From RPQJ01 sp963846885 (GTDB lineage Bacteria > Pseudomonadota > Gammaproteobacteria > Steroidobacterales > Steroidobacteraceae): a stretch of DNA of 64,000 nucleotides. The DNA lies in contig CAWJXS010000004.1 in NCBI GenBank assembly GCA_963846885.1, forward strand, positions 1 through 64,000. The letters run 5' to 3'. The position numbers and the translations under genes are program-made. Below, one piece after another: positions 20,577 through 29,079 of the stretch. The notes under the pieces were generated by a model, which worked only from the letters and a program-made list of their open reading frames with translations, ran no database searches and had not been told where the DNA came from. How positions within the stretch are numbered: position 1 is the stretch's first letter; every line of letters starts with the position of its first letter.

Positions 20577-21544
20577 GTCGACGTGCCGACTCGCCGATTC
20601 AACGTGTCCGACGGCAGTTCACCGAAGGCAGTCCGGTAGATGGCTGCAAAGCGCCCGAGGTGACGGAAACCACAATCGAGCGCGATGGTCGCGACCTGCG
20701 ACGTCGAGGAGGCGCCGTCGAGCAACTTGCGCGCAGCCGCCAGTCGGCGCGAGTTGACGAACTCCACGGGCGTCTGTGCCCGCGCTGCGAGCATCGCCTT
20801 TTGCAGGGAACGGGCGCTCATGCCTGTCACGCCGCACAGCCGCTGGAGCGTCAGGTCCTCAGCGAGGTGGGCATCGACCCACTGCTGCAAGCGGATGAGC
20901 CGCAGCGAGGTGTCGTGAGTCGAAGAGCGCACTGAGGCCGCATCGAGCATCAGTTCCGCCATCCAGCCCGCCACCGACCGTTCGAAAGTCTCTGCCCGTT
21001 CGAATGCGCCCCAGGAATTGCCCGGTTGCGCTGCTGCGCGCAAGGTCTGCTCGAACGCAAGCAACGCATCGCGTCGCTCCGCATTGAGCGGAATCGGCGT
21101 CGGCTGCAGGTTCCAACGCCGGGACCTGCCGAGTGCCCGGGCCCCGATCTCGGCTTCGAGCAGGCCGGTGTCCACGCGCAGGACGAGCGCCTTGCCCGGC
21201 CCACCGTGGCGCGTGTACTCGTGGCCCGGTGCGGCAATCGCGGCAGTATCGGGCTCGAGGTGGTATTGCCGGCGCCCGTAGCGCATGGATTCGCCCGGCT
21301 GCAGGTTGAGAAACAGCGTAGGGTGAATGACGGCGGCCCGCAGCGTCTGGCGAAATGTTCGACTGGCCCGGCCGATCACTACACGACCGCTTGCCACGCT
21401 GTCCTCGGCGTACTCGTAGGGGCCCCGGCCATGGGCAACGCGAACGTGATTGCCGTACTTGGGCGTGACGTAAGCGCGCATTTCGTCCAGGTTGTCTGAA
21501 CGGAACTGCACGCTGGTCACCGCGTCCGCGGCGTGAGTCGCCAT
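20573..21544 (-). CDS. AraC-family transcriptional regulator
   Basis: A 323-aa regulator with an AraC-binding-like N-terminal domain and a C-terminal double helix-turn-helix over about the last 100 residues (LTLQRLCGVTGMSARSLQKA, then ATIALDCGFRHLGRFAAIYR with GELPSDTL). ATG 21544 is used because GGGAGGGG lies about nine bases upstream; a GTG three codons earlier is possible. It is the first gene of a four-gene coupled operon with three lipoproteins, so it probably controls that operon and itself in response to a ligand. It is divergent from dps. Confidence 0.88.
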   Translation of the reverse strand: MATHAADAVTSVQFRSDNLDEMRAYVTPKYGNHVRVAHGRGPYEYAEDSVASGRVVIGRASRTFRQTLRAAVIHPTLFLNLQPGESMRYGRRQYHLEPDTAAIAAPGHEYTRHGGPGKALVLRVDTGLLEAEIGARALGRSRRWNLQPTPIPLNAERRDALLAFEQTLRAAAQPGNSWGAFERAETFERSVAGWMAELMLDAASVRSSTHDTSLRLIRLQQWVDAHLAEDLTLQRLCGVTGMSARSLQKAMLAARAQTPVEFVNSRRLAAARKLLDGASSTSQVATIALDCGFRHLGRFAAIYRTAFGELPSDTLNRRVGTST

Positions 21545-21693
21545 GAATCCCACCCCTCCCGTCGATCCCCTGGCAGCGCCGGCCAGTCTCCGCAGCGGCG
21601 GGGGCGGGCAGCTCTCTTTTCACAGTATGGCGACCGACCGGACTGCAGACAACGCTCGGGCACAACCGTTCGCCGGCCCGATCGCCCGGGTCT

Positions 21694-21703
21694 ATTGGCC
21701 AAT
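21694..21703. promoter_or_regulatory. Palindrome ATTGGCCAAT upstream of dps
   Basis: A perfect 10-base palindrome in the space between the divergent araC-like gene and dps, 69 bases before the dps start. It could be half of a regulator site, but no family can be named from ten bases. Confidence 0.3.
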
Positions 21704-21772
21704 TCGCCGAGTCGATTGGACCGGATTCCCGCTACGCGTCACACTCCCTGCACGGGAAATAAGGAGAGTTTC

Positions 21773-22285
21773 ATGGCCAAGAAAGCTTCCAAGAGAACGA
21801 GTCCGGCGGCTGCCAGCATCGACATCGGGATCAGCAAGCAGGACCGCGCGGCAATCGCGGCCGGTCTCAGCAAGCTCCTGGCCGACACCTACACGCTTTA
21901 CCTGACGACCCACAATTTCCACTGGAATGTAACGGGTCCGATGTTCAACAGCCTGCATGAGATGTTCATGACGCAGTACACGGAACTGTGGAACGCCGTC
22001 GACCCGATCGCGGAACGCATCCGCGCCGTCGGCCACGTAGCGCCCGGCTCTTACGCCGAGTTCGGCAAGCTGAGTTCGCTGCCCGATGCTCCTGCCTCGC
22101 CGCCCAAGGCCCTCAAGATGGTGCGCATCCTGGTGGAAGGGCACGAGGCCGTGGCCCGTACGGCGCGCAGCCTGCTGCCAGTCGTCGAAGCTGCCAGCGA
22201 TGAGCCCACCACGGACATCCTCGTCCAGCGCCTGACCGTCCACGAGCAGACCGCGTGGATGTTGCGTTCGCTGCTCGAGGAATAA
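21773..22285 (+). CDS. dps: Dps-family ferritin-like DNA-protection protein
   Basis: A 170-aa Dps protein, a 12-mer that oxidises Fe(II) with peroxide, stores iron and coats DNA in stress or stationary phase. The dinuclear ferroxidase ligands are visible: HNFHW at 47-51, His62 in NSLHEMF, and the Asp77/Glu81 pair in DPIAERIR. A Lys-rich N-terminal tail (KKASKR) is of the kind used for DNA binding. ATG 21773 follows AAGGAGAG by seven bases. It is monocistronic, divergent from the AraC gene. Confidence 0.93.
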   Translation: MAKKASKRTSPAAASIDIGISKQDRAAIAAGLSKLLADTYTLYLTTHNFHWNVTGPMFNSLHEMFMTQYTELWNAVDPIAERIRAVGHVAPGSYAEFGKLSSLPDAPASPPKALKMVRILVEGHEAVARTARSLLPVVEAASDEPTTDILVQRLTVHEQTAWMLRSLLEE

Positions 22286-22401
22286 ACACCAGCTAGGCCC
22301 ATTGACCGCCGGTGCCGTGCGGCGCCGGGTCCGGCAACCACCTGCGCATCATGCCGGGCTGGAATGACATCGTGCGCCTGTACCGTTATCAGTGGCCGAA
22401 C

Positions 22402-22417
22402 GTAGGTCCGGTCCTAC
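22402..22417. promoter_or_regulatory. Inverted repeat GTAGG-N6-CCTAC upstream of the response regulator gene
   Basis: Five-base arms around six bases, about 80 bases before the start of the NarL/FixJ-type gene. This form is typical of LuxR-type HTH operators and would suit autoregulation. No promoter box near it is convincing. Confidence 0.35.
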
Positions 22418-22494
22418 CCGGGTCGACCCCTCAGGACGACAGCGCCGACGCCCCACGCGTCGGTACGCTGCACATTGTTCAAGAGGTACTACCC

Positions 22495-23136
22495 ATGCTG
22501 ACCAGTGCACCCGTCGTCATCGTCGATGATCATCAGGTCTTCCGCGCCGGACTCAAGTCCATCATCGACGCCACACCCGACCTCCGGGTCGTGGCCGAGG
22601 CGGCCACGGGCAAGGGCGCGCTGGCGGCCATCGAACAGCACAAGCCGAAGCTCGTCCTGCTCGACCTGCAACTGGGGGAAGGTTCAGGACTCGACGTGCT
22701 GCGTTCCCTGCATACGCACGATTCGCAGGTTCGTGTGCTCGTCCTGAGCGCCTACTCCGAGGCGCAGTATGGCCTCAACGTGCTGCAGGCGGGCGCGGCG
22801 GGCTTCATCGCGAAGAGTTCGGATCCTGCCGAGTTGCTGCGTGCCATGCGCCTGGTGGTGCGCGGCGGCCGCTACCTGGGTCCCGCGCTGGCGGAGCAGC
22901 TGGTCGCACGGGCCAACGGCATGCCGGATGGCCCGCTGCACAGCCGGCTGTCGGCCCGCGAGTTCCAGATTTTCTGCAAGATCGCGCAGGGCGAGTCCGT
23001 ATCGCAGGTCGCTGCGAAGATGTTCCTGAGCGTGAAGACCGTGAGCACGTATCGGCGCCGTGTCCTCGACAAGCTGTCGATGACGAGCAATGCCGATATG
23101 ACCGCCTATGCGATGCGCAACGAACTGATCCAGTAG
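22495..23136 (+). CDS. NarL/FixJ-family response regulator
   Basis: A 213-aa two-component response regulator. The receiver domain (about 5-125) has the acidic pair Asp11/Asp12, the phosphoacceptor Asp57 in LLDLQLG, and the switch Ser in VLVLSAY. A LuxR-type HTH lies at about 150-210 (LSAREFQIFCKIAQG, VKTVSTYRRRVLDKL). ATG 22495 follows AGAGG. No histidine kinase is adjacent, so it is an orphan whose input is unknown. An inverted repeat sits upstream. Confidence 0.92.
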   Translation: MLTSAPVVIVDDHQVFRAGLKSIIDATPDLRVVAEAATGKGALAAIEQHKPKLVLLDLQLGEGSGLDVLRSLHTHDSQVRVLVLSAYSEAQYGLNVLQAGAAGFIAKSSDPAELLRAMRLVVRGGRYLGPALAEQLVARANGMPDGPLHSRLSAREFQIFCKIAQGESVSQVAAKMFLSVKTVSTYRRRVLDKLSMTSNADMTAYAMRNELIQ

Positions 23137-23257
23137 CGCCGCTGCCCTGACCGACGAGCGCGGCAAGGCAAGGTACTGGCTGCACGTTGCGGCACTTGCT
23201 GGTCCACTCGCTACGCCGCCCGCGTAGAATGGCCGTACCAATCAGCAGGTACCCGCC

Positions 23258-24007
23258 ATGACCGACCACGCCTACGTTGCACTGATCGACGCGCCGCAGC
23301 AGTTTGACCAGGTAGAGGACTTCATCGCGGCCCTCGTCCGGGAGGGCGCCGGTTACGCCAACGACATCGGTGTCCTCGACGTCAAGAATCACTTCGACCG
23401 TGACAGCCTGCTGGTGCTCTTCACCGCCGACCGCGGGCTCGTCGACGCGTGCTTCCACCTCGAGTTCGGCTTCGGTGGCCCCGTTCGCTTCGAACATCTC
23501 GACGCTTTTGAGACCGATGGCGACGAAGAGGGCGTAGAGATCGTGGGGTTTCATTCACTGGCCGACGAGGCCGGCGACGCAGCTGACTCCCCCGAGAAAG
23601 TCTTCGCGTACGTTCGCGGACTCAAAGGCTGGGCCCGGGGCAAACGCCGCGCCGCGCGCGCAAACCCGGCGGCGTATGACGAGGCCGCGACCGAGTGGAA
23701 CGAGCGCCTGGCCGAGATGCTGCCGGTCGCGACGATTGCGGGCAGCAAGCCTGCCGCCAAGTCGACGAGCAAGCCGGCCAGGAAGAAGGCCGCGGCCAGC
23801 AAGGCCAGCAAGAAGCCTGCCGTGAAAAAGGCAGCGCGCGGCAAAGCGCCAGTCAAGGCGAAACCCAAGGCCAAGGCCAAGGCCAAGGTAAAAGTAAAAG
23901 CCAAGGCGAAGACGCGCCGAGCCCCGGTGCGTAAAGCGCCGGCCCGCAAGGCTGCGCCCAGGAAGGCGAAGCCGAAGGCTCGCAAGGCAGCACGACGCAC
24001 GCGCTGA
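23258..24007 (+). CDS. Hypothetical protein with a long Lys/Ala-rich tail
   Basis: A 249-aa two-part protein. Residues 1-150 form an acidic, globular-looking domain (DQVEDFIAALVREGAGYANDI; AYVRGLKGWARG) that I do not recognise. Residues 155-249 are a repetitive tail of Lys, Ala, Pro and Arg in KAKPKAK- and KAPARKA-type units, as in histone H1-like and AlgP-like proteins. This suggests nucleic-acid binding by the tail and a separate job for the head. Codon repetition in 23740-24000 makes the tail prone to length change. Confidence 0.78.
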   Translation: MTDHAYVALIDAPQQFDQVEDFIAALVREGAGYANDIGVLDVKNHFDRDSLLVLFTADRGLVDACFHLEFGFGGPVRFEHLDAFETDGDEEGVEIVGFHSLADEAGDAADSPEKVFAYVRGLKGWARGKRRAARANPAAYDEAATEWNERLAEMLPVATIAGSKPAAKSTSKPARKKAAASKASKKPAVKKAARGKAPVKAKPKAKAKAKVKVKAKAKTRRAPVRKAPARKAAPRKAKPKARKAARRTR

Positions 24008-24057
24008 TCCGCAGTCGTCTGCCAACGCGATCTTCACTGCACAGGCTGCCCGGATCG

Positions 24058-25230
24058 ATGCCGAGCAACGGCACATCCAGCGCTATCCGGCGACCATGGC
24101 GGCGCCGGGTGTGGATCCTCGCTTGCGCGTTCAGCACGTTGACGGCGGGCGTGCCGGTAGCGCGAGCTGCTGGCGAAGACGCTCTCGCCGGGCGCAGTGA
24201 TCCGCAGGTCGCACTCGACCGCACGCTGACGCGCATTGCCTTCGGCTCGTGCGCCGAGGGCGGCAAGGAACAGCCGATCTGGGATGCCGTGCTGGCGTCC
24301 AGGCCCGAGCTGTTCCTGTTCCTGGGTGACAACGTCTACGGCGACACCCGCGACATGGCGCAGTTGCGCGCCAGGTACGCCGAACTCGCGCGACAGCCCG
24401 GGTTCACGCAGTTGCGTGCAACCACCCCCGTTGCGGCGACCTGGGACGACCACGACTTCGGTGAAGACGACGCAGGCGGCGACTATCCGCAGAAAGAGGA
24501 GTCGCGCCGGATCTTCCTCGACTTCTGGGGCGAGCCTGCCGATTCACCACGCCGCGACCGCGATGGCGTTTACGCCTCGTACATTCATGGCCCACCCGGA
24601 CAGCGCGTGCAGGTGATCCTGCTCGACCTGCGCTACAACCGCACGCCGCTCGTGCGGCAAGAGCCCGGTGCGCGCAACTACCGTGCATGGGCCTGGGCCC
24701 GGCACAAGAAGGGCCTCGAGGTACCCGGCCCGTATGCGCGCAATCCTGACGTCAGTGCGACGATGCTCGGCGAACGGCAGTGGCAATGGCTCGAGCAGCA
24801 ACTCGAGCAACCGGCCGACGTGCGCCTGATCGGATCGAGCCTGCAGGTGCTGGCCGATTTCCCCGGCTGGGAAGCGTGGTCGGTGTTCGCGCACGACCAG
24901 CAGCGACTGATCGAATTGATCCGGCGCAAGCAGGCGAACGGTGTGATCTTCCTGAGCGGCGACACGCACTACGCCGAGTTGTCGCGGCTCGGAGTCAACG
25001 TGCCATACACGTTCTGGGACCTGACCTCGAGCGGGCTCACCGAGGTGTGGCCGGCCAGGACGCCCAATGCCAACCGTGTGAGCGAAGTGCTGCGCGAGCC
25101 GAATTTCGGCCTGGTCGAAATCGACTGGCAGGGCGCGCAGACGACGGTGACGCTGTCGGTGCTGGACCAGCGCGGTACGCGCCGCATCGAAAAGCGGCTG
25201 CAGGTCAGCGAACTCGCACCGCAGCGTTAG
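24058..25230 (+). CDS. PhoD-like alkaline phosphatase/phosphodiesterase
   Basis: A 390-aa secreted metallophosphatase of the PhoD type. A signal peptide runs to about residue 37 (ARA). The metal-binding motifs are in order: FGSCAEGG, GDNVYGDTRD, WDDHDFGEDDAGG and SGDTHYAEL, matching the PhoD active site that uses Fe/Ca ions to split phosphomonoesters or diesters. It ends 15 bases from the convergent MltA gene. No Pho-box is obvious upstream. It may be a phospholipase D-like member of the family rather than a true alkaline phosphatase. Confidence 0.87.
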   Translation: MPSNGTSSAIRRPWRRRVWILACAFSTLTAGVPVARAAGEDALAGRSDPQVALDRTLTRIAFGSCAEGGKEQPIWDAVLASRPELFLFLGDNVYGDTRDMAQLRARYAELARQPGFTQLRATTPVAATWDDHDFGEDDAGGDYPQKEESRRIFLDFWGEPADSPRRDRDGVYASYIHGPPGQRVQVILLDLRYNRTPLVRQEPGARNYRAWAWARHKKGLEVPGPYARNPDVSATMLGERQWQWLEQQLEQPADVRLIGSSLQVLADFPGWEAWSVFAHDQQRLIELIRRKQANGVIFLSGDTHYAELSRLGVNVPYTFWDLTSSGLTEVWPARTPNANRVSEVLREPNFGLVEIDWQGAQTTVTLSVLDQRGTRRIEKRLQVSELAPQR

Positions 25231-25245
25231 GCACGCCAGTCGGAG

Positions 25246-26343
25246 TCATCGACGCGGCCAAAGGGCCCACATCTGCAACGGCTGCTTCATGCTGCCGGCA
25301 TTGGCGGCCGCACTGGCATCCCAACCCCAGAAGTAATCGGCGCGCACGGCCCCACGAATCGCGGTGCCGGTGTCCTGCGCCATGACGATGCGTCGCAATG
25401 GCTTGGCAGACAGGGGCTCCGTGCTGACGATCCACACGGGTGTGCCGTAGGGCACGCTTTGCGGATCGACTGCGATCGACCGTCCCGGAGTCAGCGGCAC
25501 ACCCTGCGCTCCCCGGGGCCCGAGCGTGGGGTCGGGCAGTGGCTCCTCGCGGAAAAACACGTACCGCGGATTGACCCAGAGCAGTTCGTTGATGCGGGTG
25601 GGGTTACGCTGGGTCCACGCCTTGATCTCGGGCCAGGACGCTTGCCCCGGAGCCAGTTCGCCACGGTCGATGAGCCAGCGGCCCACCGACTGGTAGGGAT
25701 GGCCGTTATTGCCTGCATACGCGAGTCGGACGGTGCGCACTTTGCCGCCGGGCTCCGAGACGAGCATTCGTCCCGATCCCTGGATGTGCAGCACCAGTGC
25801 CTCGAGCGGATCTGCGACGTACGCAATTTCGCGTCCACGCAGCGAGGCCTGGGCCGCAGGCACCGTATCGATCTGCTGGCGCGTCCAGTACGGGCGTCGC
25901 TGCGCCAGGTCGGCTGGCACGCCATACAGGGGATAGCGAAACTTCGCGGTGGCCCCTCGGCTCGTCGTCAGGACCGGTTCGTAATAGCCGGTGAGCAGGC
26001 CCGGGCTCGATCCCTGCAACGGCTGGATGCTGTAAGGCTGCAGGTTCTGCTCGAGCCACCGGCGTACGTCGCGTTCGTTGCGAGGCTGCAGCTTCACTGC
26101 GTCGGCGCACAGCGCGGCCCAGCCCGTGGCCGGGCGCTGGCAGCTGTGCAGCAACGCGGGCCACGCCTGGTCGACGCGGTCCGCTGTCCATCCGGGCAGC
26201 GAATCCCACTTGACCGGAGTCCAGCGCGCGACTCCCTGCTGGGGTGGCGAAGGCGGTTCCGCGACACGGAACGGCGCACATCCCGCCAGCACCAGGGCCA
26301 CCGCCGCGACAGGCAGCCATCGAACCTGCGAAATCCTGAACAC
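25246..26343 (-). CDS. mltA: Membrane-bound lytic murein transglycosylase A
   Basis: A 365-aa outer-membrane lipoprotein that cleaves peptidoglycan glycan strands to 1,6-anhydro products. The leader has lipobox VLAGC. The MltA domain includes GYYEPVL, LHIQGSGRML and RLAYAGNNG, and the C-terminal 3D domain has AQDTGTAIRG and RADYFWGWD with the catalytic Asp. GTG 26343 is chosen because AGGGG lies five bases upstream and gives a compact signal peptide; longer in-frame versions add a non-conserved basic tail. It is divergent from the EamA transporter gene. Confidence 0.93.
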   Translation of the reverse strand: MFRISQVRWLPVAAVALVLAGCAPFRVAEPPSPPQQGVARWTPVKWDSLPGWTADRVDQAWPALLHSCQRPATGWAALCADAVKLQPRNERDVRRWLEQNLQPYSIQPLQGSSPGLLTGYYEPVLTTSRGATAKFRYPLYGVPADLAQRRPYWTRQQIDTVPAAQASLRGREIAYVADPLEALVLHIQGSGRMLVSEPGGKVRTVRLAYAGNNGHPYQSVGRWLIDRGELAPGQASWPEIKAWTQRNPTRINELLWVNPRYVFFREEPLPDPTLGPRGAQGVPLTPGRSIAVDPQSVPYGTPVWIVSTEPLSAKPLRRIVMAQDTGTAIRGAVRADYFWGWDASAAANAGSMKQPLQMWALWPRR

Positions 26344-26498
26344 GAGTCCCCTGCTGGTAACGTCACGGCCACGACGTGTTCCGTGTCGCCCAAATTCTAG
26401 CAGCCCGTCGCGATGCAGGATTTGACGCGCAGACATGCGCGCCGGAGACTCGCCGCTCCGCACGACCCGGCTCCGCCGGGCCACCGCCCTGGATCACC

Positions 26499-27377
26499 AT
26501 GCATCGCTTCAAGACCTGGCAGCTGTTTGCGATCTGTGTGGGCACGTGGGGCACCACCTGGTATGCGATCACTTTCCAGCTCGGCCACGTGCCGCCCGAG
26601 GTTGGAGTGGCGCTGCGCTTTGCTCTCGCCGGCGCCACGATCCTCGGACTGTGCACGCTGTGGCGACACAACCTGCGCTTCACGCCGCGGCAGCACGCCA
26701 TCTTCGCGCTGCAGGGCAGCTTCATGTACGGCGTGTCGTACGTGTGCGTCTACCACGCAGAGCAACACGTCGTTTCCGGGCTCGTGGCAGTCGGTTACTC
26801 GGCGTCGCCGCTCGTGGCCGGGCTCGGTGCGCGCGCGCTGTTCGGAGTACGCATCTCACGGCGGTTCGTGCTGGGCGGCGTGCTCGGCATCATGGGCGTC
26901 GCGCTCATCTTCTGGCCGGAGTTCCGCTCGGCGACGGGTTCCCGTAACGTGCTGCTGGGCGCCTTGTTCACCGTCGCCTCCGTCCTGCTCTCGACAGTCG
27001 GCAGCCTGACTGCCAGTCGCAACCGGTCGCGCGGCCTGCCGTTCTGGCCGGCGCTGGGTTTCGGCATGCTTTACGGCGCGGCCGTTTGCGTCGTGCTTGC
27101 CCTGCTGCAGGGACAGAGCTTCGCGCTGCCGCTGGTGCCGTCGTGGTGGCTGTCGCTGCTGTACCTGGCGCTGGCCGGCTCGGTGCTCACGTTCGCCTGC
27201 TTTCTCACGCTGCAGGATCGCATCGGGCCCGGGCCTACAGGCACGATCGGAGTCATGACGCCACTGCTGGCGCTGGCCGTGTCCATGGCGTTCGAGGGCT
27301 TCCGCCCGGGCGTGCTCACGTTCGTCGGTGCGGGCCTCGCCGTGAGTGGCAACGTGATGATGTTACGGCGCGCCTGA
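26499..27377 (+). CDS. EamA/DMT-family transporter
   Basis: A 292-aa inner-membrane protein with ten hydrophobic helices in two repeated halves, the RhaT/YdcZ-like drug/metabolite exporter layout. Features include GTWGTTWYAITFQLG near the N-terminus, VALRFALAGATIL in helix 2, and a conserved-looking TGTIGVMTPLLALAVS in the second half. ATG 26499 starts the first helix directly. The substrate cannot be told from sequence. Convergent with the ThDP enzyme gene. Confidence 0.88.
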   Translation: MHRFKTWQLFAICVGTWGTTWYAITFQLGHVPPEVGVALRFALAGATILGLCTLWRHNLRFTPRQHAIFALQGSFMYGVSYVCVYHAEQHVVSGLVAVGYSASPLVAGLGARALFGVRISRRFVLGGVLGIMGVALIFWPEFRSATGSRNVLLGALFTVASVLLSTVGSLTASRNRSRGLPFWPALGFGMLYGAAVCVVLALLQGQSFALPLVPSWWLSLLYLALAGSVLTFACFLTLQDRIGPGPTGTIGVMTPLLALAVSMAFEGFRPGVLTFVGAGLAVSGNVMMLRRA

Positions 27378-27411
27378 CGCCAGGCGCACAGTTCTCAGAT
27401 CACTGCCTCGA

Positions 27412-28938
27412 TCAACCGCGGGCCGCGCTGCTCAGAGCCGAGGCGTACTGCGCCGCGAACTCCTCGCACGTCGTCGCGCGACTGGCTTCGATCCCCAGGC
27501 CTTCAGCGATCCTGGTCCAGTTCATTGCCGGGTTGCCCAGGTCGAGCATCGACAGGGCGACCGGCCCGCTGCCCGTCGCGCCCACGCGGGCGAGTTCGAT
27601 GTTGAGGATGGCGTACGACCGATTGGCATAGATGACGACGGTGACGTCGAGTTTCTCTCGCGCCATGGTCCAGAGCGCCTGCATCGTATAAGCCGCGCCG
27701 CCGTCACCGTGCGGACAGATCACCTTGCGATCGGGGGCCGCGATGGCTGCGCCCACGGCAAGCGGCAGCCCCTGGCCGATCGAGCCGCCGGTGAGCGGCA
27801 GGTGCGTGTGCGGTCGCGCGCGCGCCAGCGTGGAAAGCAGCGCGAACGAGGCAGTCGCGGATTCGTCGGCGTAAATCACATTCTCCGGCGTCAGCGCGGC
27901 GATGACCTGCGCGACGCCGAGCGCAGTGAGCGCACCGCTCGGCATTTCGGGCAACAGCAGTGGCACGCGCACCGGCGAGCGTGCGGGCGCGCCCAGGGCA
28001 TCAGCGAGTGCAGCCAGTGCCTGCGCGCCGTCCTCGTGTTCATGGGCGAGGTAGCTGAGGTGAGCATTCGGTGGCGAGCACCAGCTCGGCTTGCCGGGAT
28101 AGGCGAAGAACGACACGGGCGGCTTGGCGCCGACGAAAATGAGCTGCTCGAAATCCTTGAGAAAATCGACGATCTGTTCGGCGAAGTACGGGATGCGCTC
28201 GACGGGAACCCGTCCGGCACCCAGTTCGGTCTGCGGCGCGAAGGTATCGCACAGCAGCCGCGCGCCGGTCTTTGCCTGCACGCGCCCGGCGGCTTCGAGA
28301 CCCTCGCCCAGCAACGCTGAACCGCGCAATACGAGCGCTGTTTTCTTGCCGTTCGCCAGCAGCCTGGCAGCCGCTTCGACTGCCGCAGTGCTCACCCGTG
28401 CCGGCTGCAGGTCCGGCAGTTTCTCCGCGGCTCGCTGCGCGTCGTTCCATGCAGTATCGGCCGGCAAAATCAGTGTGGCGATGCCGCCCGGCGCCGAGCG
28501 TGCTGCCTGCACTGCCCGTGCTGCGTCGGACGCCACTTCGTGCGCGCTCTTCGACGCATGGATCCAGCTCGACACCGGCCGCGCGAAGCCGACGATGTCC
28601 GAGGTGAGCGGGGCGTCGTATTGCAGATGATAGGTCGCGTGATCGCCGACGACGTTCACCAGTGGCGTGGCGGCGCGACGCGCGTTGTGCAGGTTGGCCA
28701 GGCCGTTGGCGAGACCCGGACCGAGATGCAGCAGCGTGGCCGCTGGCTTGCCGGCGATGCGGCCGTAGCCATCGGCGGCTCCTGTCACGACGCCTTCGAA
28801 CAGGCACAACACGGATCGCATCTGCGGCACCGAATCGAGGGCCGCGACGAAATGCATTTCGGACGTGCCCGGGTTGCCGAAGCAGACTTCGACGTCGCAG
28901 TTGACCAGGGTTTGCAGCAGGGACTGGGCGCCGTTCAT
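27412..28938 (-). CDS. ThDP-dependent enzyme, acetolactate synthase-like
   Basis: A 508-aa protein of the acetohydroxyacid synthase/benzoylformate decarboxylase superfamily. The N-terminal Pyr domain has the catalytic Glu in LCLFEGVVTGAADGYGR near residue 48. The C-terminal PP domain has the ThDP/Mg motif HGDGGAAYT with Asn about 27 residues on (ANRSYAIL). It is shorter than IlvB and has no linked small subunit, so a catabolic 2-oxoacid decarboxylase or lyase is as likely as acetolactate synthesis. It starts 21 bases after the DUF2474 stop on the same strand and may be the last gene of the cio operon. Confidence 0.82.
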   Translation of the reverse strand: MNGAQSLLQTLVNCDVEVCFGNPGTSEMHFVAALDSVPQMRSVLCLFEGVVTGAADGYGRIAGKPAATLLHLGPGLANGLANLHNARRAATPLVNVVGDHATYHLQYDAPLTSDIVGFARPVSSWIHASKSAHEVASDAARAVQAARSAPGGIATLILPADTAWNDAQRAAEKLPDLQPARVSTAAVEAAARLLANGKKTALVLRGSALLGEGLEAAGRVQAKTGARLLCDTFAPQTELGAGRVPVERIPYFAEQIVDFLKDFEQLIFVGAKPPVSFFAYPGKPSWCSPPNAHLSYLAHEHEDGAQALAALADALGAPARSPVRVPLLLPEMPSGALTALGVAQVIAALTPENVIYADESATASFALLSTLARARPHTHLPLTGGSIGQGLPLAVGAAIAAPDRKVICPHGDGGAAYTMQALWTMAREKLDVTVVIYANRSYAILNIELARVGATGSGPVALSMLDLGNPAMNWTRIAEGLGIEASRATTCEEFAAQYASALSSAARG

Positions 28939-28959
28939 GGGTGTCTCCGTGACCTGGCG

Positions 28960-29079
28960 CTACTTTACTCCGATCATCAGCCGGATCAGCCATGCCACGA
29001 CGCCGAGCGTGGCGACGCTGGCCGCCCAGATTGCGACGAACCACAGCAGCCGGCGCCAGCGTGCAGCTGGCCTGCTCAA
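28960..29079 (-). CDS. DUF2474 small membrane peptide of the bd-type oxidase
   Basis: A 39-aa peptide: basic start (SRPAARWRR) and one long transmembrane helix (LLWFVAIWAASVATLGVV and on). This is the DUF2474 pattern found after cydAB/cioAB, comparable with the CydX subunit that stabilises bd oxidases. The TTG start at 29079 overlaps the cioB stop codon (TTGA), which implies translational coupling. It is easily missed because of its size and start codon. Confidence 0.8.
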   Translation of the reverse strand: MSRPAARWRRLLWFVAIWAASVATLGVVAWLIRLMIGVK

